A stretch of 64,000 bases of DNA from Acorus gramineus. Taxonomy: Eukaryota > Streptophyta > Magnoliopsida > Acorales > Acoraceae. The notes under the pieces are model-generated. The model ran no database searches, had not been told where the DNA came from, and saw only the letters and a list, made by a program, of their open reading frames with translations. Positions 10,301 through 22,266 of the stretch are shown here, in pieces. The stretch covers positions 1,860,001 through 1,924,000 of the forward strand of contig JAUJYN010000018.1 of assembly GCA_030737835.1 (NCBI GenBank), written 5' to 3'. Numbering within the stretch: the stretch's first letter is position 1; every line of letters begins with the position of its first letter. Both the position numbers and the translations under genes were made by a program.

Positions 10301-10673
10301 AGGGGACAAAATATATATTTCAGGGATTTTGTTGATTATATCCTGGCAAAGATATATATATTTTGTTGGGATTTTAGAATCAGTCAATGATGACTTTGAT
10401 TCTGTAATATATTACTGTGATTTGGAAATTAAATAATGATAATTTCAAATCAAGTGAATATCTTTTAGGGGATCAAAAAAATAGTCATTAAAAATATACT
10501 GACTTGGGATGTTGCTGTCGGATTTGAGTGTGCCCATGGACCGGGCCTTGTCAGGTTCAGATTGATTGGACTACGAATCAATGCAATCGGGTACTGGGCT
10601 ATCCGGATCCGACCCGCTTTAGTGGGCCTGAAAATCGGCGCCCATAGAATGTATCTCCACTTCATCCATATAT

Positions 10674-10751
<78 letters not shown>

Positions 10752-10817
10752 ATATATGGTGTTTTCATGTTATATATTGATAAGGGTACCTTCTCAAAGA
10801 AAATATGTAATATTAGG
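10301..10817. other. AT-rich spacer with microsatellite
   Basis: No gene is seen. The stretch separates the two LTR-leader-like copies and contains the CA/TA/TG hairpin repeat at 10678-10750. Confidence 0.5.
10678..10750. repeat. Compound palindromic (CA)n(TA)n(TG)n microsatellite
   Basis: A CA run of about 24 nt is followed by about 18 nt of TA and then a TG run of about 27 nt. The CA and TG arms are reverse complements, so the whole tract can fold into a long hairpin. Confidence 0.95.
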
Positions 10818-11010
10818 TGGAGGGTGACCTGCAAAAGACCTTTCGATACTCAAATCAGTTAAGTGCATAATTTAGGGTTTTATAAAAAAGAGTTTTTCAC
10901 GTATCTCAATAAAGAGAATCGATTCCTTATTTATAATACCTTGATGGATAGCCTAGAATTCATTATGGATCTCTTTCCCATTGGACGGATGAGAAGAGAT
11001 CTCAGATTCA
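10818..11010 (-). mobile_element. LTR-leader-like segment, copy 2
   Basis: It repeats the landmarks of 10105-10300 in the same order: an AGACCTTTCGATACTCAAATCAG segment, a TTATTTATAATACC segment and TTGGACGGATGAGAAGAGATC. The spacing between copies is about 0.7 kb. No gag follows this copy. Confidence 0.5.
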
Positions 11011-11217
11011 GGGAATTGGTTATGTGTTATTAGAGGAATATGCAGAATCTGCTGCCATTATCCCTTAACAAATACACATAATTTGTTGGGATCTTATGAA
11101 TCAATTAGTGATTTTTTAAATACACATAATTTTGGAATGTTGAGGTGACAAGGGAAGAAATAATTTTAATTATATTCATAGTTATGTCTGGTTATCCATC
11201 TATCATAGTTTGTAGTG

Positions 11218-11525
11218 TCACCAACTTTGTAGTGCCCTCCAAATTTGCCATAGCATCATAACAAATATGATTAGTTTCCATTCTCCATATGGATGAGTTG
11301 CCCAATGATGATGAGATAAAAACAGCGACCAATCTGTGCACTGCCAGGTCTCTGTTGAGAGTTGCCAATTAGGGGGAAGCTGATGCCAGCATTCAGCAGA
11401 TACTGAACAGTCTCCAAATAAGTGCCCCAAAGTTCCAGGTTGGAGATGACATAGAGGTCATGAAGTATCATTCGGATGCCAATAGAATCCAGATACGCTC
11501 TTGTTGGGAGTCTGTTCCAAATCAA
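11218..11525 (-). pseudogene. LINE remnant (zf-RVT region)
   Basis: Minus-strand frames give an IWNRLPTRAYLDSIGI stretch and then, in a second frame, HLFGDCSVSAECWHQL followed by a W-rich linker. This is the zinc-binding zf-RVT module between reverse transcriptase and RNase H that is typical of plant L1-type LINEs. RT, endonuclease and RNase H are absent and the frame is broken near the cysteine cluster. Confidence 0.75.
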
Positions 11526-12341
11526 TTTCCGAAGAAAAATCTTGGTATTAGGGGGTACCAGAAGTCTCTAGACTTGTTGTATTAATAGGTAGATAATAAG
11601 TTTAGATCAAAGAGATGGTGGACTTGTTTATTAAAAGAATGTCAATTAAATATTTTATGAAAAAAATAGGTGGGCTTACTTATTGGGGGGGGGGGGGGGG
11701 GGGGGGGGGTGAACTTATTAGGTATATTTAAATGAATCTTTAACAACAAAATCTATTTAAGGGGATTTACTTATAATTTTGAGGGCCTCAAATAGAACCA
11801 CCCTTCGACAGGTCGGATCCATATATGGGGGACCATCCAGGTCGTGGGCCCTTGTTAGTCGGGTCTTGAACCGTCGGTACATTAAACATAGTTTGTGGGT
11901 CTGAATTTTGATTTCTACATTAGAATAAGAAAAATATGATCATTTTAATTAGATCAGTAGAGGATAAGATGATAATCGCCACCTCCTATAAATCATCAAT
12001 AATTGAATGAAGATAAGAGAAATTTGAATGCCACTTTCAACTTGATCACACCAGAGAGAATAAGCATAAGAAAAAAGTTTGGACTCAAAGAATCCACTCA
12101 TAGGCACACTCTGAAAATACATTTAAACTTAAAATTGTTGTTTTTCTTTCATCTTTTAAGAGTTTATATAGGCTAAATAGAAGGTGAAAATGAGGAGTGA
12201 GCTTCAACAGACTCAGTGACTCAATCATTATTATCCCACTCTAATACAATTATATTCAAAATATACCAATTATTTTTAATCACACTGTCATGTAATACAT
12301 ATCAAGAAGGTAAGTGTACAAGAGGGCTATCAAGACATATA
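11526..12341. other. AT-rich intergenic spacer
   Basis: No credible coding region or element was recognised. A poly-G run of 25 nt lies at 11685-11709. The sequence leads into the 194-bp tandem duplication. Confidence 0.6.
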
Positions 12342-12729
12342 CAGCATGTATAACTATCCAACCCAGCATGATGCGTACAATACAACATGTATGCCTGTCC
12401 TAACAATCACAAAGCCTAAGGGGCCACTGACTCCATAGATACAACAAAGACTTAGTTTCTACATTCTTGGATCTGGTCACATAGACTATGCCTACATAAT
12501 CATTAGCCACTAAGACTAAGCCACCCAAACGATGTCAGCATGTATAACTATCCAACCCAGCATGATGCGTACAATACAACATGTATGCCTGTCCTAACAA
12601 TCACAAAGCCTAAGGGGCCACTGACTCCATAGATACAACAAAGACTTAGTTTCTACATTCTTGGATCTGGTCACATAGACTATGCCTACATAATCATTAG
12701 CCACTAAGACTAAGCCACCCAAACGATGT
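12342..12729. repeat. Tandem duplication of a 194-bp unit
   Basis: Unit 1 (12342-12535) and unit 2 (12536-12729) both start CAGCATGTATAACTATCCAA and end AAACGATGT. I could find no difference between them by eye. The junction is direct, without spacer. Either the duplication is very recent or it is an assembly duplicate. No coding potential is seen. Confidence 0.95.
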
Positions 12730-13135
12730 CAAGCTGACGGGTCACAAAATAAGGATGCATGTGTATACAATAACTTATCGTATCTTCAAAATTATAAAAT
12801 AGAGACTGCATGAAATCAACATATAAACTAGGTTTGTACAGAAGGCTGGATATATCATTTTTTTAAAAAAAATAAAAAATGTTACACTCCGTCAATTTTA
12901 CAATTCAAAACATAGTCCACCTATGTTCATTTTTCTTTAAATCATACAACTCATCTAAGTAGAGATGTATTTTTATAAAAAGTAAAATTATGTATTTTTA
13001 TAAAAAATGAAGTATATAATTCAATGAATAGTAATGTTGTTTATAAAAAATTTAAATTTTTTTTAATAATAATCTCTTTCTATTATATATATATATAAAG
13101 AGAGAGAGAGAGAGAGAGTGAGTGAGTGTGTGTGT
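12730..13135. other. AT-rich spacer with (AG)n(TG)n
   Basis: No gene is seen. An AG run of about 22 nt at 13098-13119 grades into TG repeats at 13120-13138, abutting the outer end of the foldback element. Confidence 0.6.
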
Positions 13136-14067
13136 GTGATTGAATGCAGCCAAACGGCAGGTGCTGCTTACATGTGAACCGTCCGTATCAAAGAAACTGC
13201 AATCTAACAGGTGTGTGAAAAAACACTCAACCCCACTCTAAACAGGTTAATCAGTTCCCCTCCAAAATCTGAAATCTCTTTTTCAAACCCCTCGTCTCTC
13301 TAATCAGATCCCCTAAAAAATCTAATTTTTTTTTCTTTCAAACCTCTCTTATATCTCTCGCGAGGATCTAAAGTTTTTACTCAAACCCCTCTCATCTCTC
13401 TCACAAGATCTGAAAATATAATATCCCCTCACCAGATCTGAACGCCCCCCTACCGTCAGATCCTCCACCCTTGCGACCCCCATCTGCCACCACCTCGGCT
13501 GCGACGCCCTATTCAACCTCCCTCGGCCACCACCACCTTTCATCGACACCCCCACCTCTGATGCAGCAAGCACCTCCTCCCTTGTAAGTTTTTTTTTTCA
13601 TTTTTTGCAGTGGATACTGATCATCTTAGATTTTTATCAGATTTGTTCTCAGATCTAGTTTTTCTTTCCAGATTTTTTTTCAAATCTAGGTTTTCATCTA
13701 TTTTGTTTTGAAATCCTAGTTTTTTTTTTCCAGATTTGTTTTCAAATATAAATATGGTCAGTTTAAACTGTTTTTAGATGTTCAGAATGACTAATGTTGT
13801 AGGATGAAATCGTTATCTAGTTTTTGTTACTCAATAAAATTTTTTTTTTCATTCTTCTTTAAGTTGAAACGAATGCTGAACTTGGTAGCTGGCTCGATCA
13901 ACATCTCTGTTTTTATGATTTTTTTCTTTTTTCAGATTTGAATACACATTATTATTATGTGTGATCATGTCCTGTTGAAGACAATTGTTTTTCACTGTTT
14001 TTGTCATGGATGCCAATTGACTTGTAGAATGAGTTTTTTTTTCTTTGTATTCAGCGCTTTTGTATAG
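13136..14067 (+). mobile_element. Left terminal inverted repeat of a foldback element
   Basis: About 0.93 kb is present in reverse complement at 15776-16223 plus 25505-26009, on either side of a later gypsy insertion. Shared landmarks include TTACATGTGAACCGTCCG near 13168, GATCAGATCCCCTAAAAAATC near 13300 and the CCACCACC-rich stretch near 13480-13570. GCCAATTGACTTGTAGAATGAG lies near the inner end. The long inverted repeats and short interior resemble Mutator-like or foldback elements. I could not define a target duplication because the left edge lies in a TG microsatellite. A short GGR-rich minus-strand frame at 13349-13573 has its mirror at 25522-25773 and is not a convincing gene. Confidence 0.75.
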
Positions 14068-15775
14068 CACTTGCACTGTCGTTCAGTTATGTTTCTGTTC
14101 GGGGATATGTATTGCTGAGATTGGTCAAACTTTCATTAAAAATTTTTCTCTATTCATGTTCTCTTATTTTCTACTATATGAAATATTGAGCATGCTTTTT
14201 GCTTTTAGGCTTGTATGATATGAGCTGAACTGTTTTCTTCTGAGCATCCCTTTTATGCTTGGTTATTGGCGACTCAGCTATTGGATCCTACTCAGTATTG
14301 ATCTTAAATAAACAATTGTTTAGGAATATGTTTAGGAATTACTCACAAGCATATTTATTTTGTGCTTCTGAAATTGATGCTGCATCAATCTATTTTTGTG
14401 TAGAGGAAAATTCACTCTTGTTGGTAAGAATTCAAGCTACAGAGGAGAGGCCAACAAAAGTGGGACACTCTACAAGAACATGTGGGAGAGTTAGAGCACC
14501 GACTTGAAGCTATAGAGGAGAGGCTAACAAAAGTAGAAGATGTACAAGAACGTGCAGGATTAACAAAAGTAAATTCCTGTGTCATTTACAATACTTGATG
14601 TTTCATGATACAACTCCTGTGTCATTGGTATATATATAAGTAAACTGTGGCCTTGATTAACAAGGGACCATCTCTTGTGTCATTGCTATTTACCCCATAT
14701 GAGGAAGTTTGAACTTTCTTGTGGTTAAGATTTTAGATTGTTATTAGTGTATTCTTTTACTTTACTTTCTTATGGTTAATTAGGTGTTAATTTGTTATTA
14801 GTGCCTTGATTCCTTCCAATGGAAGCATCTCAAATTGATTTTACAGGAAAGCTCCAGGTTATTATGTTTATAGACAAGGCGTGTCCAATCTTTCAGTGAC
14901 AATTATGCATTTCTGGACATCTCTTTCATATAATTTTCAGGTTCCTTTCATGAATATTTGAAAATTCTGGTTGTCCAGAAAGCACACTCTCCCACCACTT
15001 GAAACAATGGTGATGGTTGTTCCAACCACCAAGAAAGCCATTCTGCTTAACCTGCATGACCTCACCATTAATGAACCAGTTCATGGGGAGCTCAGAGCAA
15101 CACAGCATCAAGGGCGGGTGCAGTAGTTTCAAAAATTGAACCCAATACATGAATATAACTCATCCACAACTGCAAAAAGCTAAAGAACTTTGCTTTACTG
15201 AAGGAACTCTAAAAAATAAAAAAATTCAACCAAGACAAACTCAATTTAAAGAGTTGTGGGTTGCTGTGACTTCTGTTTTTAATGTGTAGACACACAATCA
15301 TAAAAAAGACTCAATTTTGATCCAACAGATCTCACAACAATCTTTAATTTCCAGGCATACATACTTTCAAGTATTCATCATACAACCCCAGAGAATGAAG
15401 AGGAAAGCCAACACAACATATATTCCTGAATGGACAAAAGGGGAAAAACAATACAACTTTTAAAAAACACAACACTTTACAACAACATGACACCTCAACC
15501 ATTACAACTATAAACTCCCATGTTAAAAGATTTATCCAGCTTCTTGTGTCCTCAATTTTTTCTTCATCACAACTTCAGTCCGATTGTGTTCATCTAACTC
15601 GAACAATATTTAAAATCCGTTCGCTGAGAAAACCTCCACCTAGTTCAAGATTCCAATATGTCAACAAAAAAAAATTCTAAAACAAACATCTAGCCAAGAA
15701 TTATATACAGGACATTGAAAAATTCTAGCCCAGTTTGATTTGGGCATTCATCATGAATTGTTTATATTGCACATA
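14068..15775. other. Interior of the foldback element
   Basis: About 1.7 kb between the inverted repeats contains no transposase I can recognise. Around 14445-14570 two imperfect repeats (GAGAGGCYAACAAAAGT) encode, in one + frame, a heptad-like HRLEAIEERLTKVEDVQERA segment. This could be a short coiled coil, possibly from a captured exon. At 14926-15150 a minus-strand frame of 74 residues, rich in Trp and His, is unrecognised. The element looks non-autonomous. Confidence 0.4.
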
Positions 15776-16223
15776 GCTTACATATACAAAAGCGTTGAAT
15801 ATAAAGAAAAAAAAAAGCATTCTACTAGTCAATTGGCATCCATGACAGAAACAAATGACTTCAACGGGACATGATCACAGATAATAATAATGTGTGTTCA
15901 AATCTGAAAAAAGAAAAAAATCATAAAAACAGAGATGTTGATCGAGCCAGCTACCAAGTTCACCATTCTTTTCAACTTAAAGAAGAACGAAAAAAAAAAA
16001 AAATTTGAGTAACAAAATAACTACATAACGATTTCATCCTGCAACATTAGTCATTCTGAACGTCTAAAAACAGTTGAAACTGTCCATATTTATATTTGAA
16101 AACAAATTTGGAAAAAAAAAAACTAGGATTTCAAAACAAAATAGATGAAAACCTAGATTTGAAAACAAATTTGGCAAAAAAAACTAGATCTGAGAACAAA
16201 TCTGATAAAAATCCAAGATGTTC
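15776..16223 (-). mobile_element. Right terminal inverted repeat, inner segment
   Basis: This is the reverse complement of about 13630-14067. It is cut at 16223 by the gypsy element and resumes at 25505 after the duplicated TGTTC. Confidence 0.75.
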
Positions 16224-17935
16224 TGTCACGCCCCGGGGCGGCCAACCCCGGAATGCGGCAAATGTATATATATCATATCAGAAACCTACACAGGAGGTCA
16301 AATGCATATACTCTAAACCACAAATAAAATGACAACACATATCAAATAGGGCTGACATAATATATATACAATATAGCGGAAGCAAAAGACTGAATCTGTG
16401 AATAAACATTCTACAGACTCGATACACAATCATACGTCCTGTGAGAGCCAATATACACGAATACACAACTGAGCATATACCAACACGTGCCAAGCACGGA
16501 AATAAAATACATACAGCCAAGGAAAGGGATGCTGATAGCCTCTGGTACTCGCGGACGTAGCGCTGCTCCGCTACTGAAGAAATCCCTCGGAAAGCTCCAA
16601 CTGCTGCTCCGGCTCCAGCTCAGGCTCAGTGGCAACTGGGGAAAAACATATGCGAGGGGTGAGCCACACGCTCAGTGAACGGCACAACCCATGCATCACA
16701 GACAATATTGACCACAACATAATAATCCAACTCTAATCCACAATTTCCATAAACAAAACCAGACCATACCCTCACCCTTACCCCTCAACAAGGGACTCAG
16801 GATTTTGGGACTTACAATCATTCACAACAAAACCAGCGGGTCGCTCATCGCCAACCCACTACACCCTCACCCTCACCTTTCCAAAGGTGACATAGGATTT
16901 TGGGACTGACTAGGCTGTTGGTCACCCTTAGTCCACCGATAGTCTCTCCCTCCACTCCGTAGGCCGCCTGGTCTACTCCCATATTCAGCACAGTCCGTCA
17001 CCTCATCAGGAGGTGCCTACTAATGGGAGCCCTCTGTCAGGAAGGCCCTGTCTAACGCTGAGGGTAGCCTCTACCGAATCCAACGCAGGGAACAGAACAG
17101 CCTATCCATACGCATATGATCCACTCGGATCCGCCGACTACATGCCTCAACAATTCTAATGTCATGAACTCTTCAGAGTTCCTCCAGGGCGCATATCCAA
17201 GATGCGGGGAAACAAGTACAATCAAAAGCAGTGTTGGAATATCACTGGGGGAAAGAAACTCGGGAGGGCGGCGTGAGTTCCCGATACAGGGTACCCCGAC
17301 AACCAAACAAGGAACACGGAGTACCCTAACACGGGTCTCACCGCTGTCCTCGCAAGGTCCCTCCCCTATAATATTCGCTACTCATGCTAATAATCATACC
17401 AAACATACAACTCTAACGTTCTGAATTCCTCAGAACCCACCAGGGCGCATAACTACGATGCGGGGAACATGCATAAGGTTATAACAGGGTGGAATATCAT
17501 TGGGGGAAAGAAACTCGGGAGGGCAGCGTGAGTTCCCATTATAGGACACCCCGACAACCAAACAAGGAACACGGTGTACCCTAACCCGGGTCTCACCGCT
17601 GTCCTCGCAAGGCCCCTCCCCTATAATATTCACTATAACATGCAATTTAACAAATACTAGCATTTAATTTAATAAATAAACTAGTAGGGTGTCATGCATC
17701 GGTCGGGCTTCCTAACATGGAACCAGGGGACATGCTGCATGGCTCATACACATATCCTATGGGTGCAAGTCCCTAACATGCAAAGACTAGGGTAGCATGC
17801 ATTCTACACATGAATCATACAAGCATGGATTACATATTATTGCAGGTTAATATTTATCCATGACGCCCCAGGAGAGGTCGGTATACGCCCAAGTGCGTAT
17901 AATACCTCTCTACTGGGTTGGATTGTCCCACTCAC

Positions 17936-17971
17936 CGGAAGTCGGGTCGACGCGCGACCGTCCGTCGAGAT
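17936..17971 (-). other. Exon-like block c of LTR F (36 nt)
   Basis: On the minus strand the block follows TGTCTTGCAG and precedes GTGAGTGGG. It starts ATCTCGACGG, matching ATCTCGTCGG of the + strand family, but its remainder is diverged. An upstream donor-like TCG/GTAAGCC lies at 18896-18889 and a downstream acceptor-like TTTTTCCCCAG ends at 16636. The order matches the other family. Confidence 0.5.
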
Positions 17972-18059
17972 CTGCAAGACAGGGTATTATTTGGTAAGTA
18001 TAAATCCACGAATATTATTAAATACTCAAATAAATACCCAAAACCCACCACAAACACCT

Positions 18060-18720
18060 AACACTCGGGCAAACGTGCACGCGACCCGCACGCACGTTAG
18101 CCCGAGCACTCCGGCACCACCCGCACGGCCACCCGACCCCCGGGTGCACCGCCGCGCTTCAGCCCGCGCACCCCGCGCACCGCCGGGCCCCTGCCCGCCG
18201 CCGAGACACACCGCCGAGCTTCCCGGGGCACCCCGCACGCCCCCGCGCGCAGCGCCCCGCCCCGCGCGCACCCCGCGCGCACCTCCGCCACCTTGCCGCA
18301 CCTCGCACACCTTGCCGCACATCGCGCGCACCTCGCACGCACCTCGCACACCTTGCCGCACCTCGCGCGCACCTCGCACGCACCACCGCGGCCTCACCGC
18401 GGCCTCCGCGCACCGCCACGGCCTCGCCGCGGCCTCCGCGCACCGCCACGCACTCGCCGCGGCCTCCGCGCACCCGCGCGACCTGCTCCACGCGCACCAG
18501 CCGCCCAGCTCGCCCAGCATCGACCTCTGCTCGCCCAGCACCGGCCTCTGCTCGCCCAGCACCGGCCACAGCTCGCCCAGCACCGGCCAGCACCCTGCAC
18601 CAGGCCCGCGTGCCCTCGCGCGCACGCCGCGCGTACGCGCGCCCGCGCACGCACGCGCGCCTGCCCGCGCGCACCCGACCTGGCGCCGCCTGGGCTGCTG
18701 CTGCTCCTGCTTGCGTCCGA
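18060..18720. repeat. GC-rich tract in the left LTR of F
   Basis: A CpG-dense stretch contains repeated CACCTCGC, CGCGGCCTC and GCCCAGCACCGGCC units. Long overlapping open frames on both strands arise from composition and are not treated as genes. The right LTR (24110-24740) carries one 30-bp CGCGGCCTC-type unit fewer. Confidence 0.85.
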
Positions 18721-19478
18721 GACAGGGCCCCAGCCTGCCGAGCGCCTCCAACCACCTCTCCCACTGCCGCCGACCACCTCCAACCGCCTCCGACCACCCT
18801 CCGACGACCCCCACTGCCACCAACCACCTCCCAAACACAAAAACCCCTCCCTAGCATTCATCTAAGCAAGAAAAAAGAGGGAAAGAAGGCTTACCGAGGG
18901 GAGGAAGAGGCGTCCGGTGGATCTCCACGCGCCGAACCCCTTCCCAAAGCCTTCTCACGCCCCGATCTAGCTTGTCCCTCGGAATGGGCCAAATCAGAGG
19001 ACGAAAAGGGGAGGTCGGGGAGGCTAAAGTCGTCGGAATCGGATTTGAAGACACCGGAGTGTAGATCGGGACCCGATCTACACTTCCCGTGCTTTAGGTT
19101 TTTATTTTGAGGGGTCTAGGGGGCTCAAACGGAAGAAAAACGGAGAGGGGAGAGGGGATATTCACGTCGGGAAGACGATGAATAGTACCCCGGAAATTAG
19201 ATTTCTTTTATATAGCGCGCGACTTAAAAACCCGGATACGCCCCGGAACTGCGAAATTTTTGCAAACGATGCCAGAATTCGATGAAATTTTCGTGGAAGG
19301 TCTAAAATGGCACCAGGACACCAAATATGCAGTTAGATTTCCAATCGGAGTCCTCTAACTCAGGACAATAGCTAACAGTCTAAAAATAAGCGGTTCCGAC
19401 CAAAAACCCTAAAAATTTTAAAAACTGCCAGAACGCTCCAACGGTTACCAGCAGGTTAAAAGTGACACATATATAACA

Positions 19479-19499
19479 TTCTTCCCCCCTTAGGAAATT
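19479..19499 (-). other. Polypurine tract of gypsy element F
   Basis: On the minus strand, CTAAGGGGGGAAGAA immediately precedes the 3' LTR. It matches the position and style of the tract at 2045-2057. Confidence 0.85.
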
Positions 19500-20095
19500 T
19501 TGTCCTCAAAATATGCAAAAACATCTAGGAGGGGAAAAGATGCGTCACACCTGACATCCCTTGAGCTCCTAAGTGTCCTTAACACCGGAACGGTGCTGCC
19601 ATCGCACCTCGACCAACTGGACGGTCTTGGTGCAGAACCTCCTCACGCGGCGGTCCATGATCTCAAACGACTGCTCCACGAATGACTGTCCGGCTCAGAG
19701 ACAAGCGGCTCGAACGGGATGACGTGAGCAGGATCGCGGACGCACCTTTACCCAACTGCGAACCCACCACTCCAAGACGGAGAGGTAAGAATTGGCGCTG
19801 AGGTGAGCCTCCGAGTAAACTCCAGGAAGCTCTCCTCGCAAGACGGGGACCACTCGAACCGGACATCCTTCCGAGTAAGGCGGTTAAGAGGAACAGCTAT
19901 CTTCGAGAGTCCCTCGTCAAGCTTCCTACAATAACCCTCCAACTCGGGAAGCTCCGAATCCTTGCGGGGTTCGACGGCCTACGCCAATTCGACATAGCAA
20001 GCGTCTTACCCGGGTCCACAGATATGCCTTCACCAGAAACCACTCAGCCCAAAAGGCCTTAACCTCTAACCAAACTCGCACTTGATCTCTCATCT
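19500..20095 (-). pseudogene. Gypsy RT C-terminal fragment
   Basis: In several minus frames this reads as the end of a Ty3/gypsy reverse transcriptase. A GEGISVDPGKT segment lies near 20005-20045, followed by a NWRRPSNPA segment. It continues as RLTRKDVRFEWSPSCEESFLEF near 19830-19890 and SAPILT near 19790. Frameshifts interrupt it and RNase H is cut off. The order on the minus strand (gag, foreign LTR piece, RT end, LTR) shows that a large internal part of pol is missing. Confidence 0.8.
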
Positions 20096-20816
20096 ATCTG
20101 ATGCTTCCATGGCATCCCTTACCTGGGAAAAGAAACCTCGGGAGGGCACCATGGAATCCCGATATAGGATACCCCGACAACCAAACAAGGAACACGAAGT
20201 ACCCTAGCCCGGGTTCCAACGCCGACCTCACAAGGCCCCTTAATCCAGAAAGGAACACTGGAAGAAGACATCATTTAAATAACACACTAACCCTCCGGAT
20301 CACCTACATCTAGATGATCACCCAACGATGTCATTCAACATCCTTTGCAAGACCCGACCCAACATCATTGGGAACGGTCCAACAGAAATTGGGTTACGAG
20401 CGACCCGCCTTCGCCTCATCCACACCCTCACTCCCGAAAGGAGACATTTTGGGACTTTGGGAGAGACTTAGACTGCTCTCTACCCCTGGTCCACCGCTAG
20501 CCTCTCCCCGCTCCGTAGCTCGCCTGGTCCTCTGACCGGGAGCCTGTCTAACGCCGGGGCTGTACTACGCGGATCCAACTAAGGGGAGAGCGATTCCACG
20601 CTCGCGACACCATTCAATAACCTCTTACCGGGTAGCCCCTACCTAGCATACTCCCAAATTCAGTACCCCTCCGACTGCATCGGCGGTACCTACTGATGGG
20701 AACTCACTGCCAGGACGGCTAAAACCCGGCTTCCTTAACCCAAACAACCGCTCTTGACACTCACTCATCCAGATACCCCACACACTTGCATAATAACCAC
20801 CAATTACACACACATC
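20096..20816 (-). mobile_element. Fragment of the + strand-type gypsy LTR family inside F
   Basis: Read on the minus strand, this matches the 3' half of the LTR family seen at 3730-7279 and 58759-63361. It has the GGTGGACCAGGGGTAGAGAGCAG-like segment, GGATCC-containing CTCCCC segments and a CATCTAGATGTAGGTGATCC-like segment. It interrupts F between the protease start and the RT end. It is either an insertion remnant or the product of recombination between families. Confidence 0.65.
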
Positions 20817-22147
20817 TATCCTTATACTAGAGAGCTGGGAACACAAGATGATACCTCGAACCATGACACCCGAAGGCTGCGCCTCCTCGGCCGTAAGCGC
20901 TGCAACTCTGCCCTGCACCAACCGCGGCTGAGGAACAGGAGCACGCCTCGCCGGCTGCACTGGCTGCTGCTGGCGCTGAGGCTGCTGCTGCTGCAAGAAC
21001 GGCGGCTGCTGAGGTGGCACTCGGGGTCGTCAGCATCGGGACAATTGTATCTGATATGCCCGATGCGCTGGCAATGAAAACAGCGCCGCTTCTCCGGCTG
21101 CCATGACTGGATGGGCACTGCTGCAATGGGTGCCGGATCCCATACTGGCACCGCATCTGCTGGAGGAGAGGCAGCCGCTGACTGCTCGAAGCGGGGCCTC
21201 CTCTTCCTGCGCTGCCCCTGGTCCCGACTCCCGGAAGGACCCTGATCTGAAGAAGGGGTCGGAGCCCGCACTTGAATCCCGAGGTCTCTCTCGACGGTCT
21301 TCGCCCGAGACACTAAGTCGGAGTACCTCGTGAAAGCGTGGGCGGTGACGTGCACCCTGATAGCGCTGCTGAGACCCAGCTCAAAACGACGGCACCTCGT
21401 CCCTCATCCATCACCAGGCTGGAGCGAACCTAGAAAGGCTCGTGAAGCGCGTAGAGTAGTCAGCGACGGACATTGCCCTGAGTCAGCTGCTCGAACTCCC
21501 GCTCCACTAGCTGTCGCGTCGAGAACGGAAAATACTCATCCAGAAAATGCCTCCGGAAACCCGCCCAAGAAAGCTGCTCCACTCCCTCTGGAATGTCCAC
21601 CACTCGGGTAGCCCACCAGTCGGCGGCGTCACCCTTCAGCATAAAGGTGGCCAGGGCGACTCGCTGGCGATCGGTGCAAAGCATGGCCGCGAAAATCGTG
21701 TCCACCTCCCTCAACCAACGCTCTGGCGCAAGAGGATCTGCCGACTGCCCATGAAACTCGGGAGGATGGAGCTTCAGAAAGGCGTTGAGGCCGCTCTGCT
21801 GCACCCGCGCTGCCGCCTCTAGCTCCTCCTCCCTCTGCAGGGGATCCTCAACTCACTGCCGGAACTGCCACAGGAACTGGGGGTACATCGGGTACCACAG
21901 GCGGATCTCACCAAGGGGACCGGCGGAACTGCCTCGCGGGTCGCCCTCAGCTCCTGAATCTCCCTAGCCTGCTCTGCAACATCCGCGTCTGTGTCTCCAC
22001 CAAATCAGCCAACCGAGCGAAAGCACGCTCCCAAGCAGGTGGCTCCTGCGTCAAGGGCTCTCCGGTAGCATCCTCGTCTCTGGTAGGTCCGGAAACCTCC
22101 AAAGACCGAGAGGGACCTCGTCCGCGCCGTCCTCTGCGAGGAGGCAT
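20817..22147 (-). pseudogene. Gypsy gag with start of protease (element F)
   Basis: ATG at 22147 (minus) begins an Arg/Gly-rich MPPRRGRRGRG terminus 105 nt inside the primer-binding site. The capsid core (FLKLHPPEFHG, then WLREVDTIF, then GDAADWW, FRRHFLDEYFP) occupies 21804-21460. The C2HC zinc knuckle CFHCQRIGHIRYNC lies near 21040-21085. Downstream a VRGIILCSQLSSIRID stretch corresponds to the beginning of the protease. The frame changes at least twice (near 21900 and 21400), so it is not an intact gag. It would form the capsid of the retroelement particle. Family style is Tekay/Del-like. Confidence 0.85.
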
Positions 22148-22248
22148 ATCAGCACCCTAAGAAAACCAGACACTAGGATCAGAATACTCATCTCGAAATC
22201 CTAGGACTCATCTCTACGAAAGGAAGACTATTGGCTCTGACAGGACCA

Positions 22249-22261
22249 GGCTCTGATACCA
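22249..22261 (-). other. Primer-binding site of gypsy element F
   Basis: On the minus strand, TGGTATCAGAGCC lies 5 nt inside the 5' LTR end. This is the usual plant retrotransposon match to the 3' end of initiator methionine tRNA, which primes minus-strand DNA synthesis. Confidence 0.92.
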
Positions 22262-22266
22262 ACTTT

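Larger units (their letters stand above)
16224..19478 (-). repeat. 3' LTR of gypsy element F (3255 bp)
   Basis: On the minus strand it starts TGTTATATATGTGTCAC and ends CGGGGCGTGACA. It shares with the + strand LTRs the CACTGAGCGTGTGGCTCACCCC block (about 16653-16674, minus), a GC-rich tract (18060-18720) and the exon-like block at 17936-17971. Tandem GCCCAGCACCGGCCTCTGCTC-like units lie at about 18525-18600. Confidence 0.93.

Noticed and set aside
13349-13573. A gene in the foldback arms (mirror at 25522-25773)
   Set aside because: The frame is short, Gly/Arg-rich and differs at its end between the two arms. A leader-like sequence is equally likely.
18026-18857. Long overlapping open frames on both strands (also 24033-24881, 3028-3314, 4597-5231, 60505-61266)
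   Set aside because: They lie in GC-rich low-complexity LTR tracts, open simultaneously in several frames, and give Arg/Ala/Pro/His-rich translations without any domain. They are compositional artefacts.
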